Positions 39,183 to 54,000 are shown, counted from the first letter of the stretch. The stretch: 64,000 nt of DNA from Callaeas wilsoni (GCA_013398955.1 VWPU01002116.1:30637-94636); one strand, 5' to 3'. Notes: a model not told the origin generated them from the sequence alone. Translations and numbers: made by a program.

Positions 39183-40050
39183 TGCTGGATAGGAAGCCTA
39201 AATCCTCGGAGAAATCCTGGCGGTAGTATCAAAATACCTATTTTATTAAGAAATACAGCTGCTGCCAGTTTAGCTTGCCTCATGAACTTACTGACACGCA
39301 GTCCTTCCTGTTCCAACACGCACAAGCAAAATGTAAAACAGTTCTAGATTCCTTCCCGCTGACCTAATTAGGCAGAGGAAGGAAGGCTGGCGGAGCAGCG
39401 GAGCACAGAGATGTGCAAGGCCAAACATGGGGGTAAAATTGGAGATGCCCGTGGTACGTGAGACTTGGAGGAGTCTGCCCCATCCCTGTGGGGACGTGCA
39501 ACTTTGCTCTTTTCTATCCTAAAGATACCCATCTCTTGTCAAGGGCTTTCGCCTCCTGGTGATAGTGACTCCTTCCTAGAGATGAACAAACTTCTGGAAT
39601 TAGTCAACAGCACAGCTAACGTGGAGTCAGTCACCTTCCAGAAGCTGAGGGCTTCCCGTTAGGGTGGCTTCTCCTTGCTAAGTGCCCTCCAAGACTTCAC
39701 AGTATCTGCCTGCGAGTCTTGTTGGACTCTTTTCTCCAACTTGGCGCAGTTCCAGAATCCTCATGGACGAATGTGATAAAACTGCACTAGCTGGTTATTT
39801 TTCATTGCTTTCCTTTCTAACCTTGGAGACTACACATATTATACGTTTCTCATAAGGGATCTGTTTTGCTAGCAGTTTGGATGAAATATGCAGCTTCAGT
39901 ACTCAGGAGGAGAGAAAATCTGTAATCCCACATCATTAAATTAATCACCCCACTACCCTAGGAGCATGTAACAGGATAAAGTGTGCCATGAAAACCTGCT
40001 TTAAAAAGTTAAAATGATGCTTTCTGTAAAAATCAGGATCAATCACTCAC

Positions 40051-40068
40051 TTTTTTTTTTTTTTTTTT
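40051..40068. repeat. T18 homopolymer
   Basis: An uninterrupted run of 18 T without a recognisable retroposon on the minus strand. Confidence 0.8.
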
Positions 40069-40905
40069 GAGAAAAGATACATAAGATGTGAAAGACATGA
40101 GGCAAATATGTGGGATAATTCCCAGATAAAAAAATACTAAGGGTATAGATTAAAGAACAAATAGAAGACAAATTTCTAAAGGATGTTTGAGAGATGACTT
40201 GCAGAGAAGTGAACAACACCAAGAATAGATAATTAGCAATGGGAAATTAGTACAAAAGAATGTAAGGTTCTCATAACCTTTTGTTCCTGCTGTCATCTGT
40301 TTTTTAGGGAAAAAAAAGCCCTCTGAGACAGGTAGTCAAAGTTTGATGGACGCACACAAGCTGATCTGGGATCATTCTGGACTTCCTAAATCAACCTACG
40401 GCAGTTTGGAGCCAACATGCAGCCAATGAGGATAATATGGGTAGGAAAGTAAGGACACAAGGTGAGAGCAAATCTCTCCAGAGGAATCGCTGCTATTTTC
40501 TGGTTTTCGTTCACAGACATTAACTCTGAGCTATTCTGTGTGCTTGTTTGATAGCTAGTGTCTAAGGTACAGTGCTTTTCTTCTGAAATGTCATCTTCCT
40601 ATTGTGAACTGTGAAATAACTGCCATGCTGAGGTTTTGGGGGTGGGTTGTTTGTTTTGCAGGCTTTATCTCTGCCAGCCTCTTGCAGGATAACTCTGCCT
40701 TGGCAGAGAGCACTCAGAAGAGATTGCTGTTTCAAGTCTTGCTCAGTTTAGGGAAACTAGAATAACTTTTCACTTTTATTCCTTGGAGGCGACCGACCAA
40801 ACTTAATTTCCTTCCCAAAGAATGAGAGGAAATTAAAACAAGTGTTTAAAAGGAGTGGAGTATATACTTAAAACATTTGTGAGAGAGTCAGTTTTAGTTA
40901 ACGCA

Positions 40906-40929
40906 TGCACACACGCACACTCACACACA
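40906..40929. repeat. (CA)n microsatellite, interrupted
   Basis: A short run of CA dinucleotides with CACG and CACT interruptions. Confidence 0.75.
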
Positions 40930-42663
40930 GAGTTACTGTGGTAAAGCTTTCAAGGCATCACCTATTTGACTCCTACACTGAAAATTCAATATATTTACAA
41001 TTTAAAGCACTTCTTTGTACACAACATTATTCACCTTAAGGCTTATTCTGATTTATTCTGCTAACTGAGGTGGCTGTGCTGATTCAGATCTCAAAAGAAG
41101 CAGCTGGGTGAGGAAAAGCCCTGGCTTAGGCAGACAGGAGTGGGTAGTTGTTCAGCTGGACAGGGTGTCAGTGGGAAGACACAGGCCATTAAGTTTAGTG
41201 AGTATGTCATTACAAGGCATAAACTGATGGACAGAGACTTCTTACACATGATGAATGGAAAGAGAAGAATAAGAAGGGGATAGGCCAACATTATGTATCC
41301 TATTCCCTGAGCAAATATTACCATCTGGGCATCCACAACTCTGGAAGCTGATCCTTTCTTTACAGACTGTTAAAAAAATGGAGAGTAGGGGATATCCACA
41401 CCATCAGCACCTTAATTTAGAGTAAGTGCCACAAAGACTTTAGTTCCCGCTCCCGTCTGTGGGATGCCCAGCCCAGAGTGCAGTGCAAATCGCACAGTGG
41501 GGCAGTGAAGAGGGAAAGCCATTCAACTTACTAATAATCTTGTTTCTTCTGGCATCAGGCATTTCATTTCAACTGCTTTCATAGGATCCCGGCTTTTGCT
41601 AGATATTTAGAAGTAATTTGGAAGATGTAAGGTCTTTTTAATTTGTTGTGAGAGAGAATAAAATCAAAAACCCATTTGGTTAACACAAATTGTAAATGTC
41701 ATGATTTTGTTTTCCAGATTTTCAGAGCAGAGTCTCCTGTTTCCAAGAATTCCTTTAAAAATCAGTTATTTAACAGTGCATTTAGTAATAAGCCCCAGAA
41801 CAGTTAATGAACTCTGCCTTTGCCGTATGAGCAGTATATTAGGCTATGTGGTTGCAGTCTCATTTCATCTCTTGCTTTGATTCTTAAACTCTTGCAGCTT
41901 CAGAAATTGGCAGTGACAGGGAGCTCCAGATCCCTAGTGAAGGTTAGGCAAGGAGTCTATAAAATAGTTTTAACTGTGCTGCCATTTTCAAAAGAAAGGG
42001 TAAGCAAGAGCAGCTGCTCTGGGTGTCCTCTGGGTGGCTTGCAATCCTTTATCTCTCTGAGCAAAGACTGCTGCTGACTCCTAAGGATCCAAGTAAGCTC
42101 AGCAAAGCCAGGAGAGCTGTTGTTTTAGACACTGTCATTTAATCATTCAAGGTAGGAAAATGCATCACAGATCTGAGACAAGAATCTGCTGCTGTCCTTA
42201 CTTTGCTTTGCCTAATGGTCTATCATGTCATTCTATTTTATCTCCATCTCAAGATGGTATGAGGAATCCTCCAGGCACGCTTTATCTAACACCTCCTGCA
42301 GAACAAATTGCTTTCACTTCTCTAAGTTAGTCTCACTTTCACAGTGATAGAGCAGAGGAAAAGAAAGTTTCTGGTGATTTACAGCAAGAAGTAAATAATG
42401 TGCCCTCCTGGCAACACTGAAGGAGAAGCAGAAAATTTTCATAAACACATTTCTAAAAGGAAAAGGCCCTGCTACAGACTTTGTGTTTATGTCCACAACA
42501 TCTTGCAATGTGGGGTTGTTCAGCTCTCAGGTAGAGATCTAAGGCTGCTTTTCCAGGATAACACAAGCTAATTCTGAACTCAGCACTTCTAAAAGGTTTT
42601 ATGTGTTGATGCCACAATTCCCAAAAAATGGGAAATGAGAAGAAAAAAATGTAGCAAAGACTA

Positions 42664-43374
42664 GGAAGGGTAGACTGGCAACTGGAAAGCTGCCTGCTGG
42701 AAAAGGACCTGGGGGTGCTGGTTGGCAGCACCTGAACATGAGCCACTGAGTGCCCAGGTGGCCAAGAAGGCCAATGGCATCCTGGTTTGTGTCAGAAACT
42801 GTGTGGCCAGCAAGACCTGGGCACTGATTGTCCTCCTGTACTGGGCACTGGTGAGGCTCCATTGCAAATCCCGTGTTCAGTTTTGGGCCTCTCACTAGAA
42901 GCAAGACATTGAGGGGCTGGGGGGTATCCAGAGAAGGGAAACAGAGCTGGGGAAGGGGCTGGAGCACAAGTCTTATGGGGAGCAGCTGAGGGAACTGGGG
43001 GTGTTAAGATAGAGAAAAGAAGGCTCGGGGTAATCTTCCGACTTTCTATGGCTACTTGAAAGGAGGTTGTGGCAAGGTGAGGTTCGGTCTTTTCTCCCAG
43101 ATAACAAGTGACAGGACAACTGAAAATGGCCTTAAGTTGCATCAGGGGAGGTTTAGATTGGATATTAGGAAAAATTTCTTCATGGAGTGGGTTGTCTAGC
43201 ATTGGAACAGGCTGCCCAGGGAAGTGGTGGAGACACCATACCTGGAGGTATTTAAAAGACATGTAGATATGGCACTTTGGGACATGGTTTAGTGGTGGAC
43301 TTGGCAGTGCTGAGTTAATGGTTGAAGTCAATGATCATAAAGATCTTTTCCAACCTAAATGATTCTTTGATTCA
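42664..43374 (+). mobile_element. CR1 LINE, 5'-truncated 3' end (sense), longest copy
   Basis: About 710 bp match the C-terminal part of CR1 ORF2 plus the short 3' UTR. Readable segments in the sense frames include [32 protein letters not shown] and YLEVFKRHVDMAL. An in-frame TAG interrupts the segment before HWNRLP, and several indels occur, so it is dead. The end is the canonical TCTTTTCCAACCTAAATGATTC followed by one more ATTC-type unit. A 179-codon open frame on the opposite strand (43331-42792) is an antisense artefact. It seems better preserved than the copy at 11245, hence perhaps younger or from another subfamily. Confidence 0.93.
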
Positions 43375-46300
43375 ACCACTCAAGCTATTTAGGTCAGAGG
43401 TAGTTTTCTTCTGTGTGTACAGTGCCCTACAAAGCACTAACCAGGAGCTTGAGACTGTGGGAAGAATACTGAAGGAACATTTTAGCTAGATAAAATCTCT
43501 CAGGAAAAGTATCATGGACTTGGTAACAAAAACATTTTTCAAATGCATGTTGGTTTCAAAGGAATATTCGCCTAGTACAGCAAAATAAGCTCCATCATTT
43601 TGACACTATTAAAGTAAAGGGAAAAACCCCTAATTCTAAACACAATTTCATCTAAACTCAAAACAATTTTTCTGACTGTTCAAGAACTTCCAGCAAATGA
43701 AAGAAAACACATATTTTATGGCATTTGGCTTCAGATGTTAATGCAACAAAGAATAGATAGTAAATCTTCCTCGAGGTCTTCTGACATTAGATTTTGCAAA
43801 TGAAAAAGGCAGGATTTTTCTAAGATCATTTCTATTTCTCTAAGAAATAATATAGAACAATATAGCAAAAGGATGTCGGGCCCTGTAGAAGGTTCAGCAT
43901 TTTCACAGCTCAGGGTTTGGGAAAAGGTAGTCCACAGATGGATGTAGTTCCACAACACCACATGCACATATCTGGCAATAAAAATTAAACCTGCTGCTCA
44001 TTTGAAGACAGGATCTGTGGTGAGGTACAGCTGTTTATTTGAGCTACAACACTGAAAAATAAACCAGCTAACCAACAGCACAAGTTTGCACCCACATCCT
44101 AAACATGTCCATTCAAGGCTTTAATTGCATTTATAACACAGACCAAGAAATATGCTGCAGGAGGAGGGTTGGAACAAAAACCAGCTTCTGTGACTAAGAG
44201 AAAACAGACAAGCATGTGCTAATTCAAACAGCCAAGAAAACAGTGTGAGGTTGGAAAAGATGAGAAGAAAGGTGGCAACAGCCTGAAAATAGTATTAATA
44301 CAGCTCTGTGAATAACTGATAGTCTTCTGGAGATTGTCTGAGTCCTAGGGAGAAAGACAAAGAAAAGGTATTTATTATTGCTGAAATGACAATCTGCAAG
44401 AACTGTTCTGTGAGCAAGATCAGTTGGTGGTTTTGGACACAGCATAGTCCATTCAGCCTCAACCCTTCTGGAACTCAGTTAAGAGAGATAATCTAAAGAA
44501 AGGGCTGGAGTCAGAAAGTTGCTTGGGCTGTTTAAATGACTCATTAGCTAGAACTCTCAGCCAGCAGAAGAGATTGCCAGATTTTATTGATTCTCCCACT
44601 TTCAGTGGCTGAAGCTAGTATCTCTTGTTCCTTGGGAGAGATCTGTTCTGATTTTTCTGTCAGTATGAAAGGGCTGGAACAGGCAGCTCCATGCTCTGAA
44701 ATAGTTTACCAGAGAGTATTTAAGTGAGAAAACAGAAGTTTAAGTGTTCTCTTTCAAGTCCATGGAGCAAAGAGGCATCCCAAGGAAAACAAAGAAATAG
44801 AAAAACTTCTGCACTCATCTATTACTCTAGTTTACTGAAAATCTTCGCAAATTTACAAAATATTGTAGATGGAGACTCATTCGTACAAAGGCTGAACTGT
44901 ATTACAAGCAAAGTTGTTTTCTTCATGTTGCTCTTTATAGATTATGCTATAGGCCTAAACAGGTTAGACAGCGGCCTTGGTTAATCAGTGGATTAATTTG
45001 AGTTCAGCAATTATGTTGGAAGAGAGATGTTCTGTGTTTCATAACCTCTTGCAGTATTCATTTGGACTGTAAAGGCTATATTAGAAGTAAGTTGGTGGTT
45101 ACACCTACAGATATTTCTCAATCATAAAAGGAGTATAAGCTTATATGGTTCCCTTGATCTGCCTTTCCATTTTTTGCCTTAAAGAAAACATTGCAGGAAT
45201 AAGCAGTTTAATTGCAACATCCCTAAAATCCGAGAAAAACCTGCAGTTTGCTCCTGTATCTGGATTAGTGGAAGTGATTCATTTTAAGATGATACCGTCT
45301 GTTCAGTAAGCATTGTTCACTCCTTGATTTCTTTACAAGGCAGGAATCAATGCTCCATTCACCAGGTACAAAACATTACAATTTAACTTGCGAGCATATT
45401 CTGATTTCCTGACATCACCGCACCACAGACTTCTCTGAAAAGTTACTTCATGCAAATCAGCCCCATCCTTTACCCCTGGCTTAATGCTAATTGCACAGGC
45501 CATGAGAAGAAAACACTTAAGAGCAAATCCTTGTGCTAGCACTTCTTGCAGCACATCAGCAAGAAAGCAAGGCTGGGAATCAGTTTTGTGAAATTTCAGA
45601 CAGACATGAAACCTTAAAGAAATACCCACTTTCTCACTAAGGTTCTCAGACTAGTTAAGCTGTACCCACAAAAGCCTGCTTCTGAAAATTATTGCCCATT
45701 TGAAAATTAACTTATATTAAAGGAATTTGGAAGAAAAAGCAACCTCTTGTGTTCCTCTTGACCACAGTCCAAAGATACACCCTCTGGTTAGTGTGATCAG
45801 TAAGATACAATTATCTCACAGCTATACTGCAGAACCATTAGTCTGTATTGTTGCCTCTCTCCTGGGTAGCTGCAGGTGATATGGATGAATGCTATCAGTC
45901 AATATCAGTTATTATGATCTCATAATCAAAATCTCAAAATCATACATGAAGGGTGGGTGTTGGGTTTTTTTAACCTAATCACTTACTTCCACGTTATTGT
46001 AGAAGGATAAAGTCACAATTTTATTGCAAAAATAGGTGCTAAAATTCCTAGGAAGTTAATCTGTTTTCAGATGCTTAAGGAAGTGCAAGTGTGCTGTAAA
46101 AAGACTGGTTTTTCTTCTGATAAATCCATGTAAAAACACACTGTATGATGGAGCCAAGTATTTAGTATTCTAGGCCACACTCCTCAAATCAGAGCAGCTA
46201 CTTGCTACTCTGCTGCCTCTGTAATCTATTAAGAAGTCTTAATCTGACAAATGAAGGACATGGCATTTATAGTAATGGGCTTCCTATTTGCTTAGGAAGC

Positions 46301-47539
46301 CTGCAAAGGGGCTCTGAGCACTGTCACTCTCATCCCAGTCCAGAGGAAGGCATAGAGCTCTTCCTCCCTGAGCTCATTGCAGCTGGGTGTGCAGGACAAG
46401 AGCAGCAGACCTGGCAGAGCTGTGCTTCCCATGAGCTCGAGCGCATGCCGAGAGCAGCGCGCTGCATCCCTCAGCTCCAGCTGGATCCAGCTATGGCTCT
46501 GCACTGTGGCTCGGCTCTCAGAAACACCAAACTGGCAGTGTGACTCTCTTGCACCAGCAAGGCTAAAATTCATTTATCCTGCTGATTTCAGCCAGCGCAT
46601 TAGTCACTCTGCCAGGACTGTTGTCAACCCTCAGGCATTCTCCTGTATGATTTCCCCCAAGGCTGATTTTTAGACTGTGTGTACGTCGGTCCAGTGCTTA
46701 TTTTTGTTCTTCTAAGGATTTTTAAAATTCCTGATGAAAAGCAGGTAGTCAGGAGGCTATTTAAATGCCCCTTGCCCAGCTGGGTAGCAAGACTGCGCTG
46801 CTTTAATTCTTCTGCAAGTAAATGAGATGGATCAGAAAATAATCTAAACACTTTTGCAGCAGTATGAGAAGCATATTAGTTCCACTCACACAAAATCAAT
46901 CAATCTTTAGCAAACAGACCGCCCATCACTGTGAGTTTTTCAATGGATTTAAAGAAGGGAACAGTTAGCAGGAAGGCTCCAGTCTTGAAAACACAAATTA
47001 GAGACTAGACAACCAGGGTGACCCAGGGCCACTTCTGATATAAAATACCAGTAAGCCACTTCTTGAATATTCTTGATTTAATCCTCATCCTGTGGTGTTT
47101 CAGTCATGACTCTGCATTTTCCTGGGTACAACAATCTGAAAAGCCTGGGATGCTTTTTTTCATGGCTTTTGTTTTTTTGGAGGCAGGAGTGGATGGAGGC
47201 TTTCACATCCACACCTGTGGAAGGACTAGCTGAAAACACAGGAGCATACAGAGGACTGAATGAATGCACCAAACCAGACACCAGGTGCAGTACTTTGTTG
47301 GATCAACACAAGTTATACAGCTCCTTCCTTTTAATCCATTTGACCCCTGCTGCAACCTTTTGACTTTTAAAAAAATAGTTGAAGAAAGGTGTTTCTGCTG
47401 AAGATGTTAATTTTTTACAAAGTTAAGTCCCTAATGCAAAGTTAGGGAAACTAGTGGAATTCACATCAAAACAGGAGCCTTTGATTCAGCACTCTGCCTA
47501 AAGACAAGCTTTCTGACATGGGTAAAATGTGCATCTAAT

Positions 47540-48040
47540 ATGTCAGCAAGATATTTTGCCAGCATGGTGTGCATGCATTGCCTGTGTTTTAACCATCTGG
47601 TGAGCACATTAATTCCTTCAGAAAACGGAGACACAGCGGCAAGCGCAGCAGAGATTTGCGCAGTTTACATTACAGCTTTACACCCAACCGTGAGGTTGCA
47701 GCACCGCGCCCCGGGAGCAGAGTTTGGCAGCAACCACCAGCACGTCAGAGGAGACCAGACACAACCCTTGCACTCACAGGGACCACATTTCTTCCTCTCT
47801 TGGCAAGTGACAGAGATTTCTGAGAGCACAATCATGAGGAAAATAACCCTGAGCAGACTGTCTGTGGGAGGTGCCATCGAGGCTCTTGGAAGTGCTACCA
47901 CAGCGCACCACGATGTCCCAGTCTGGTTCAATCACTGTTTTCACAACATAGCAGGAGCAAGACGTGGGAAATTGTGTGAAAGGAGTAACAGGGTGGAGAG
48001 GACACTAACACCTACTCTAACATGGGTTAGGGTAAACTAA
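47540..48040. other. CpG-enriched spot with opposing open frames
   Basis: Between about 47620 and 47950 CpG dinucleotides are denser than in the flanks (for example CACCGCGCCCCGGG at 47702). A 166-codon frame is open on the plus strand. On the minus strand a cysteine-rich frame (47931-47665) contains an ATG followed by a hydrophobic LLRVIFLMIVL segment and then CQERKKCGPCECKGC, like a secreted-peptide start. A minus-strand GTGAGT donor at 47777 could close a 157-nt exon (47778-47934). I recognise neither product. It may be a small alternative promoter or first exon, or an ancient GC-rich insertion. Confidence 0.2.
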
Positions 48041-51000
48041 CACAAATAAAAGCTGGCAGGCTGTAACCAGCAGGGTGGAAGATCTGCTTTCAGAAAACAG
48101 GCAGGAAAGGTGTGAGGGAACATAACTTCCTTTTATAATTGTTGGTTCTCCTACCTTGGCACAAAAAGAAAGCACACAGATTTTATCCTCTGACTGACTC
48201 CAGGTCACTGGAACAAAACACTTCCTTTAATTTTAAGCACAACTGCTAAACAAAATTTTTCTACTCCTACGAGAGGTGGTAGTAGGTAAACTTTCCCTTT
48301 GTCAGCTCTGAGGTGTTCTCAGAGGAATGTATCAGTGTGGCTGGGAATGATGCTGTCTCAATCACCTTTTGGCAATGGATATTTCTGTCCTCCTTTGTTA
48401 ACTTCATTTAAAGCTTTGCATGAGGCAGAATGGTCAGTCCCCTAGCAACTGTCATCCAGGTTTCCCCACTCTCTTCCACTGTTGCAGCCTAGAATGTTTA
48501 ACAGGTTGAGCCAGTTCAGGTATAAAGGGAGGTGTATCTAAAATCCTTCACTGTGGTTTGTCATTACTTGACTTAAGGCAATTTTTGTTTTTGGCAGTGT
48601 CATCATTAAGTCATCAGAAATTTCACTCCGTTTCATTAAAACCAGACAAGTTTTCTGTATAAGGTGCGTTGAGATGACTACAGTAATAATATCCAGGATT
48701 CCACATCTCAGCGTTCAGGTGCCAGATGAGTATCACAGGCGGATCAATTAAGTGACTTTTTGGAAAAAAATTTGGGGTCTTTCCTACTGCCATCAAGTAA
48801 CATAGAAATGCTCTGAAGTTTCACTGGGTACCAAGCTACAGTTTTGAAAAAATTATAAAATTCCTCCAGCATAGGTCTTCCAGATAAGTGCAAATCAAAA
48901 TATTGTTAAGATAGCAGGGAATAGACATTGGGCATAGACTCTATGCACAAGCCTTTGTATTTTCAAAGCTTTACACTTAAAGTTGGTTATTTTTGCTGTT
49001 GGTTTTGTGGCTATACCGAGGGCATAGGAAGACAACCCTGAGTGACATGTTTCATGAGCACTTCTGCAAAGGTGAAGAGGGTAAGAACTTGGCATCCAAA
49101 ACTGTTCTAACTTTACAGCAAATCTCAGGATAAGGACCAGCCGTGACATTTATGTCAAAGTTGTTTCTCAGGAAGTAAATAAAAGCAGAGATCTTCGAAG
49201 AAGCTGGTTTAAGGAACTCAAGATTTTCTGTATCTTTTAGCTATAAATAACCAGCTCACTGAGCAGTCCTTCGTTTTTCATATGAATGACAAACTACTAA
49301 CTTTTAAAATGAAAGTTCTGTTGAGAGTGTATGTGACAGTGAAAAATGGGAAGGCATGCTGCATTGCCATCAGTTCACAGCTCTGACATAAATGCTATTT
49401 TATTCACTTCCATCCACAATCCTAAATAATACAAAGCATACAGCTTACAGAAACTAAATTTCTATATAATTAAATCCACAGCTGTGGAATTTGATACTGT
49501 ACTCAAAACCAATTTATTTCTTATTTTCCTTGGCAAAAGCAGAGTATGAAATTTCATCGTGCATGTTTGTTCCTGCAAAAGTACTACTATAATTAAAGAA
49601 GGATCTTGTGGTTAGGATGTGACTAAAAGACAGCAGTGATAGAGGCTGTGTACAGATACTCTACAGCTTACACAGCTTCTGGTTTGAGTCTGCAGAATGA
49701 GGATAATTTAGTCATAACATAAAGTAGACAAGACAATGCGTACTAAAATCCACCTGAAGAAATAATTCGGAACTGTGCCTTATACCAAATACAAACTCAG
49801 AGCAAGTAGTCATATTTTATTTTCTCAAAAATGCATTTTATACATTTTAATGAATACTAAAAGCATCAAGAAGTTCAAGGCACTGCACTGGAACTTGATA
49901 TAGAAGGTGTTTTGTTTCTTTCCTATAGTGTAAATGAGAGAAGTTTATAGTATCACTGATAGATAACTAATACATTCAGATTGTTGAAACCTCATGTTTC
50001 AATATATGCTCAATAATCAGAAGGCCAATATCATCTCTGAACACATTCCAACTGCACTTAACGCAATTAACTGGGTTTTGGGAGAACACAATCATAAATC
50101 CAAGCACACCTAGTGGACAGAAAGTATAGATTATCCTCAGTTCAAGGGGGAAAAAAGTGATAATTCTTTCCTGCATAATATATTTTTCATGTAGGCCTCT
50201 CCTTGTAGCAGCTTTAACTAGAGTAATTCCAGGTTACTCACATGCACATCAACTGTAGTGAATCAAGACTTGCAAATTAGAATTTTATTAGCCATAGCAA
50301 GGTTAACAAGTAATCTTTCAGTGTAATACTTCAGTGTCATTTACTCTTCCATTTTATCTGACAACCGCTCTTGATACCCTCAGGAAAGACAGAAATTATT
50401 CACCCTTAGTGGTAACTATCAACTCATGTGGCCAATTGGTCTTGAATGAGGAAGCCAGTGGCAAAAAAATCATTCAGAAACACAACTGCACAGCTTTGCA
50501 TTCCTGTCAGAAACCTGAAAGCCTTAAGCAGTTAAATTATTGTATATTTCTGCAGCAAAATCTCCTGACTAGTTTGAAGCTAAAGTTGCAATAACCAAAA
50601 AATTTCCTCCCTCGAAGACAACAGATGATATTTGCTCTCATGTGTTAATCTGTTTGGAAAAAAAGTCTGCATGTAAAAGTGCATTGACTGCTGCTTTTAG
50701 GGGCTGGAGTTACATGTGTGGTATTTGTTACCAGCTTGCGAAACCTATCCAATATGATAGAGAGAGTTCCAGAGAAAATAGCTAAGCAACAATTAAATCA
50801 ATATGCTTTCAAGATGGCAATTACAGTTGTGTGTTTCTAGAGTATAGATCAGCCTTTGACTCCTCTGCAAAGCTCTAAATCACTGCTTTAGGCTTGCACC
50901 CACTTTTCTTTACTTGAGAAGTCATTCTGGACAGTGGAGGCTCTTTAACAGGAAAGAGTTTATCAACCCACTGTTATTTTAGAACTGCTCAGTTTCTACA

Positions 51001-54000
51001 AAGTAGCAGGATTTCTTTCTGAAAAATATTTTGAGACAGTGACCCTAATGGAGAGACTCCAAGCCAGCAACAACTTAACTGGTGTGTTGGCTTCCAGACT
51101 GGTGCATACATTTTTATGGTAAACTCATTTGCAAAATGTTTTCTGTCAGGACAGACTAAGAGGCAATGTGGTCCCTTTGAATTTGTAATACATTTGCATT
51201 CTGGGATTTATTTGAAAAGCTAATTCAACCATAACTTAGGCTGGAAAGACTTGTTTGGCTTCTATTTTATTTTGAATGCTAAAAATGCTAGAACTTTTCT
51301 TTTAAGGGAAGCTCAAGATCCACTAACTCATTCTTCCATTACAATGGTATGAAGAAAAGCAACAGGGAGATGGGGCTCCAGTGACAGTGTGACCATAATT
51401 CAAGTGGAGAGAAGGAAGTACCTTGTCTCACCACACATACCCAGGCCTAGGAGCTTTTTGACCCAGGGAGCTTCAGAAGACCTAGACAGTACCTGAGAAA
51501 GTCCATAACATTTTCTATTTCGATGGCATTGAACTGGCCAAGACTGTTTAGTTTCCTCAACTCCAAATGTCTCAGCCACTGCAGGATCCTGTTTCACTGT
51601 ACATGCCACATACCCCTAAAAAACCCAATTTAATAGGTTAAGATCATTCTCAAGCATGAAAAAGGCTCAAATAGAGAAAATAAGACTGTGTGTAGCATAT
51701 CTTCCCTCTGTGATACTGAGACCATCACAGGGCAATTGCCTCAAACAAAATGCAGTAAAGAGAATAGATCGGCCAAGTAAACCAAATCCCTTATTCTAAT
51801 CAAGTGGCCTAAATTTGTAAATCACATCTTGTTCTTTGAGCTTTGTAGCTGGAGCTTAATAAGATGGAAGATTTAGAAGAACATCCAATTCTTTTGAAGC
51901 TCTGGGTAGGAACTTCATCTGCTGATGGGATTCAGTTGCAGCAGAGCAGAATCAGCTTTTCTCTCTAAAACAGATACCTATAAACTGAACGGCAGCTCAA
52001 TGGCCCTTTGAGATCCACAGGTGACACTGACATAATCCTGATTTAACTACAATGGAACCTAAATCACTAAGACATCTAGATGCCTAAATTTAGGTGTCCT
52101 CATATTGTGGATCCCACTCACTCCAAGGGCACTTGAATGGTTCATAGCAAGCCTTCTCGAGTCACAATTTCTCAGACTAGAGCATCCAAGGACCTAGAAG
52201 GTGTGTCAAACCCCAGTTAAGCCTGAAAGACATTTAGAAATCAAATCAAGGAGTAAAAATAAATATCACAAACTGTAGTTTTCACTTTCTGCCATACTTT
52301 GAGATATATTATTGCAATTAGAAAGAAAATCTGAAATAAAATCTGAAAAGTAAGTGCAACTAGACATCAAAAGATTGCATCTTGTTTCAAGGACATAGAG
52401 ATATTCTGTGGCATAGTGAGCTTATAATAAAAAAGCAAAATCCCAAAGCTTAGGACAGCTAACTATAGTTCTGAGAAAAAAATCAAAGTCTAAATGGTTC
52501 ATGAATTGCAGTGAAAAACTACTGTCCATGTAACTAAACACTAAAATATATAATGCTGAAAAAAAATGCTGATTCTGGATTTTGATAAATCTATCTCATA
52601 CAATTTCTTCTCTGCTAATTTGATCGTCAGTTTTTATCTGTTAATACTGGCTTGATTGCTGGATCATGTAACTCCAATGAGTCCTGTTTCTTGACTCCAT
52701 CGATGGCATTGGTACTAGTTCTTTTGACTTCCTCACTGTTCTTAACTGTTGCTTAACGCTGAGTTCACACAGGTTTTATTCAGTAGAGTTCTGTCAAATC
52801 ATTTTCCAAGAGCAAGAGATTTCCATCTGCAACATGAGGTTCATAATATTACGGGATCCCTCAGTCTCTCAAGCTGCAGACATTCCCCCACCTCACACCA
52901 CTTCTGGGACAGTTAGGCAGGCATTACTGACACACTATTCCTCTTCCATTTGCAGCTGCACCTCCACTGCTGTCCTAGGAAGTTGTAAAGCTTAGCCATT
53001 CTCTGCTACTGAGAGATCCATAGGGGATGCAGCTTCTTAGAAACTGGTCCAATTTATTTGATGTCATCATCCCTCAGGGAATTGTGTTTACGACTGAGTT
53101 GAATGTTAATGATGAGCATTCTATGTTCTAAAAATGGTGAAAGCTATGGAATAGTCTCCGTAGCTATTTCTTGGATGCAATGTCAAGGATAAATATTAAT
53201 AGGTCTTCTATAAATGTAATAATTTGCCCTACCAAAAAACCACTTCAAAGAGTATAAAATCCTTCCCAACATCTCACATATACCAAATCATGCACCATAA
53301 TGATTCCCTGTATAATGACGGTATTAAATTGCGTCTCAAATTCATGTCAGTGAAAATTCATGTAGCGTTTTTCACTTAGAGGCATCAAAGGAGAACGAGT
53401 TAAGACAGTCTCGCTACCGGCTGTGACAGAAACATTTGTCTTCCAATGTCTGTAAATAAGAAAAAAGGAAATAAGAATTGACTGATAAAAATTTGACTGG
53501 AAGAGTGGTTAGCCATTTATTAGTATGAAGAAACTACTATCACAAATCTAGTCTGAATAATGCACCACACTAGGAGAGAAGGGTTCCATACAGCCCAAGG
53601 ATGAAATCAATAGTCACAAAACTCAAGTTCTGACTGCAGCTTTTGAAAACTAGTTTCTGATTCTAAAAGGAGTAGGATAAGGTCTTTTCTTAAGAGGCAA
53701 AATAATGTAAGATTCATCTCACAACTAATGCTCTCTATTTCCAGTACCCTGAGAACAACAGTATGTGAGTTAATTTTAACACGTGGAAAGAACATTTAAT
53801 TTTATCAGAAGGAAACAATGCAGAATCTAATTTATTCTCCACATGTGTGCATAACCCCCATTGATATTAATAAGAGTTAAGCAGCCTATGGAGAGGAAAA
53901 TAGGGCTCCAGATGTGGCAAAATGTTTTAAGAAAGTTCTGTGCAGCTTTCTAATGACCACAAAAATTATTTCTTTTTCTATATCAGTGTAGAGAGAAAAA

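Larger units (their letters stand above)
36756..42663. other. Unique non-coding sequence
   Basis: No gene recognised. It contains AC/AAAC-rich simple sequence near 36910-36930 and 38975-39015, a CTCF-like motif (39164-39182), a T18 tract (40051-40068) and a CA microsatellite (40906-40929). The region 37340-37790 is purine-rich on the plus strand. Open frames are at most 107 codons with no domain. Confidence 0.55.

Noticed and set aside
42792..43331. 179-codon minus-strand open frame
   Set aside because: It lies exactly antisense to a CR1 3' end, and its residues are the complement of the retrotransposon frame.
47540..48040. 166-codon plus-strand frame as a real gene
   Set aside because: No domain, no convincing splice or promoter context on that strand, and the opposite strand is equally open. 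Kept only as a lead for the locus.
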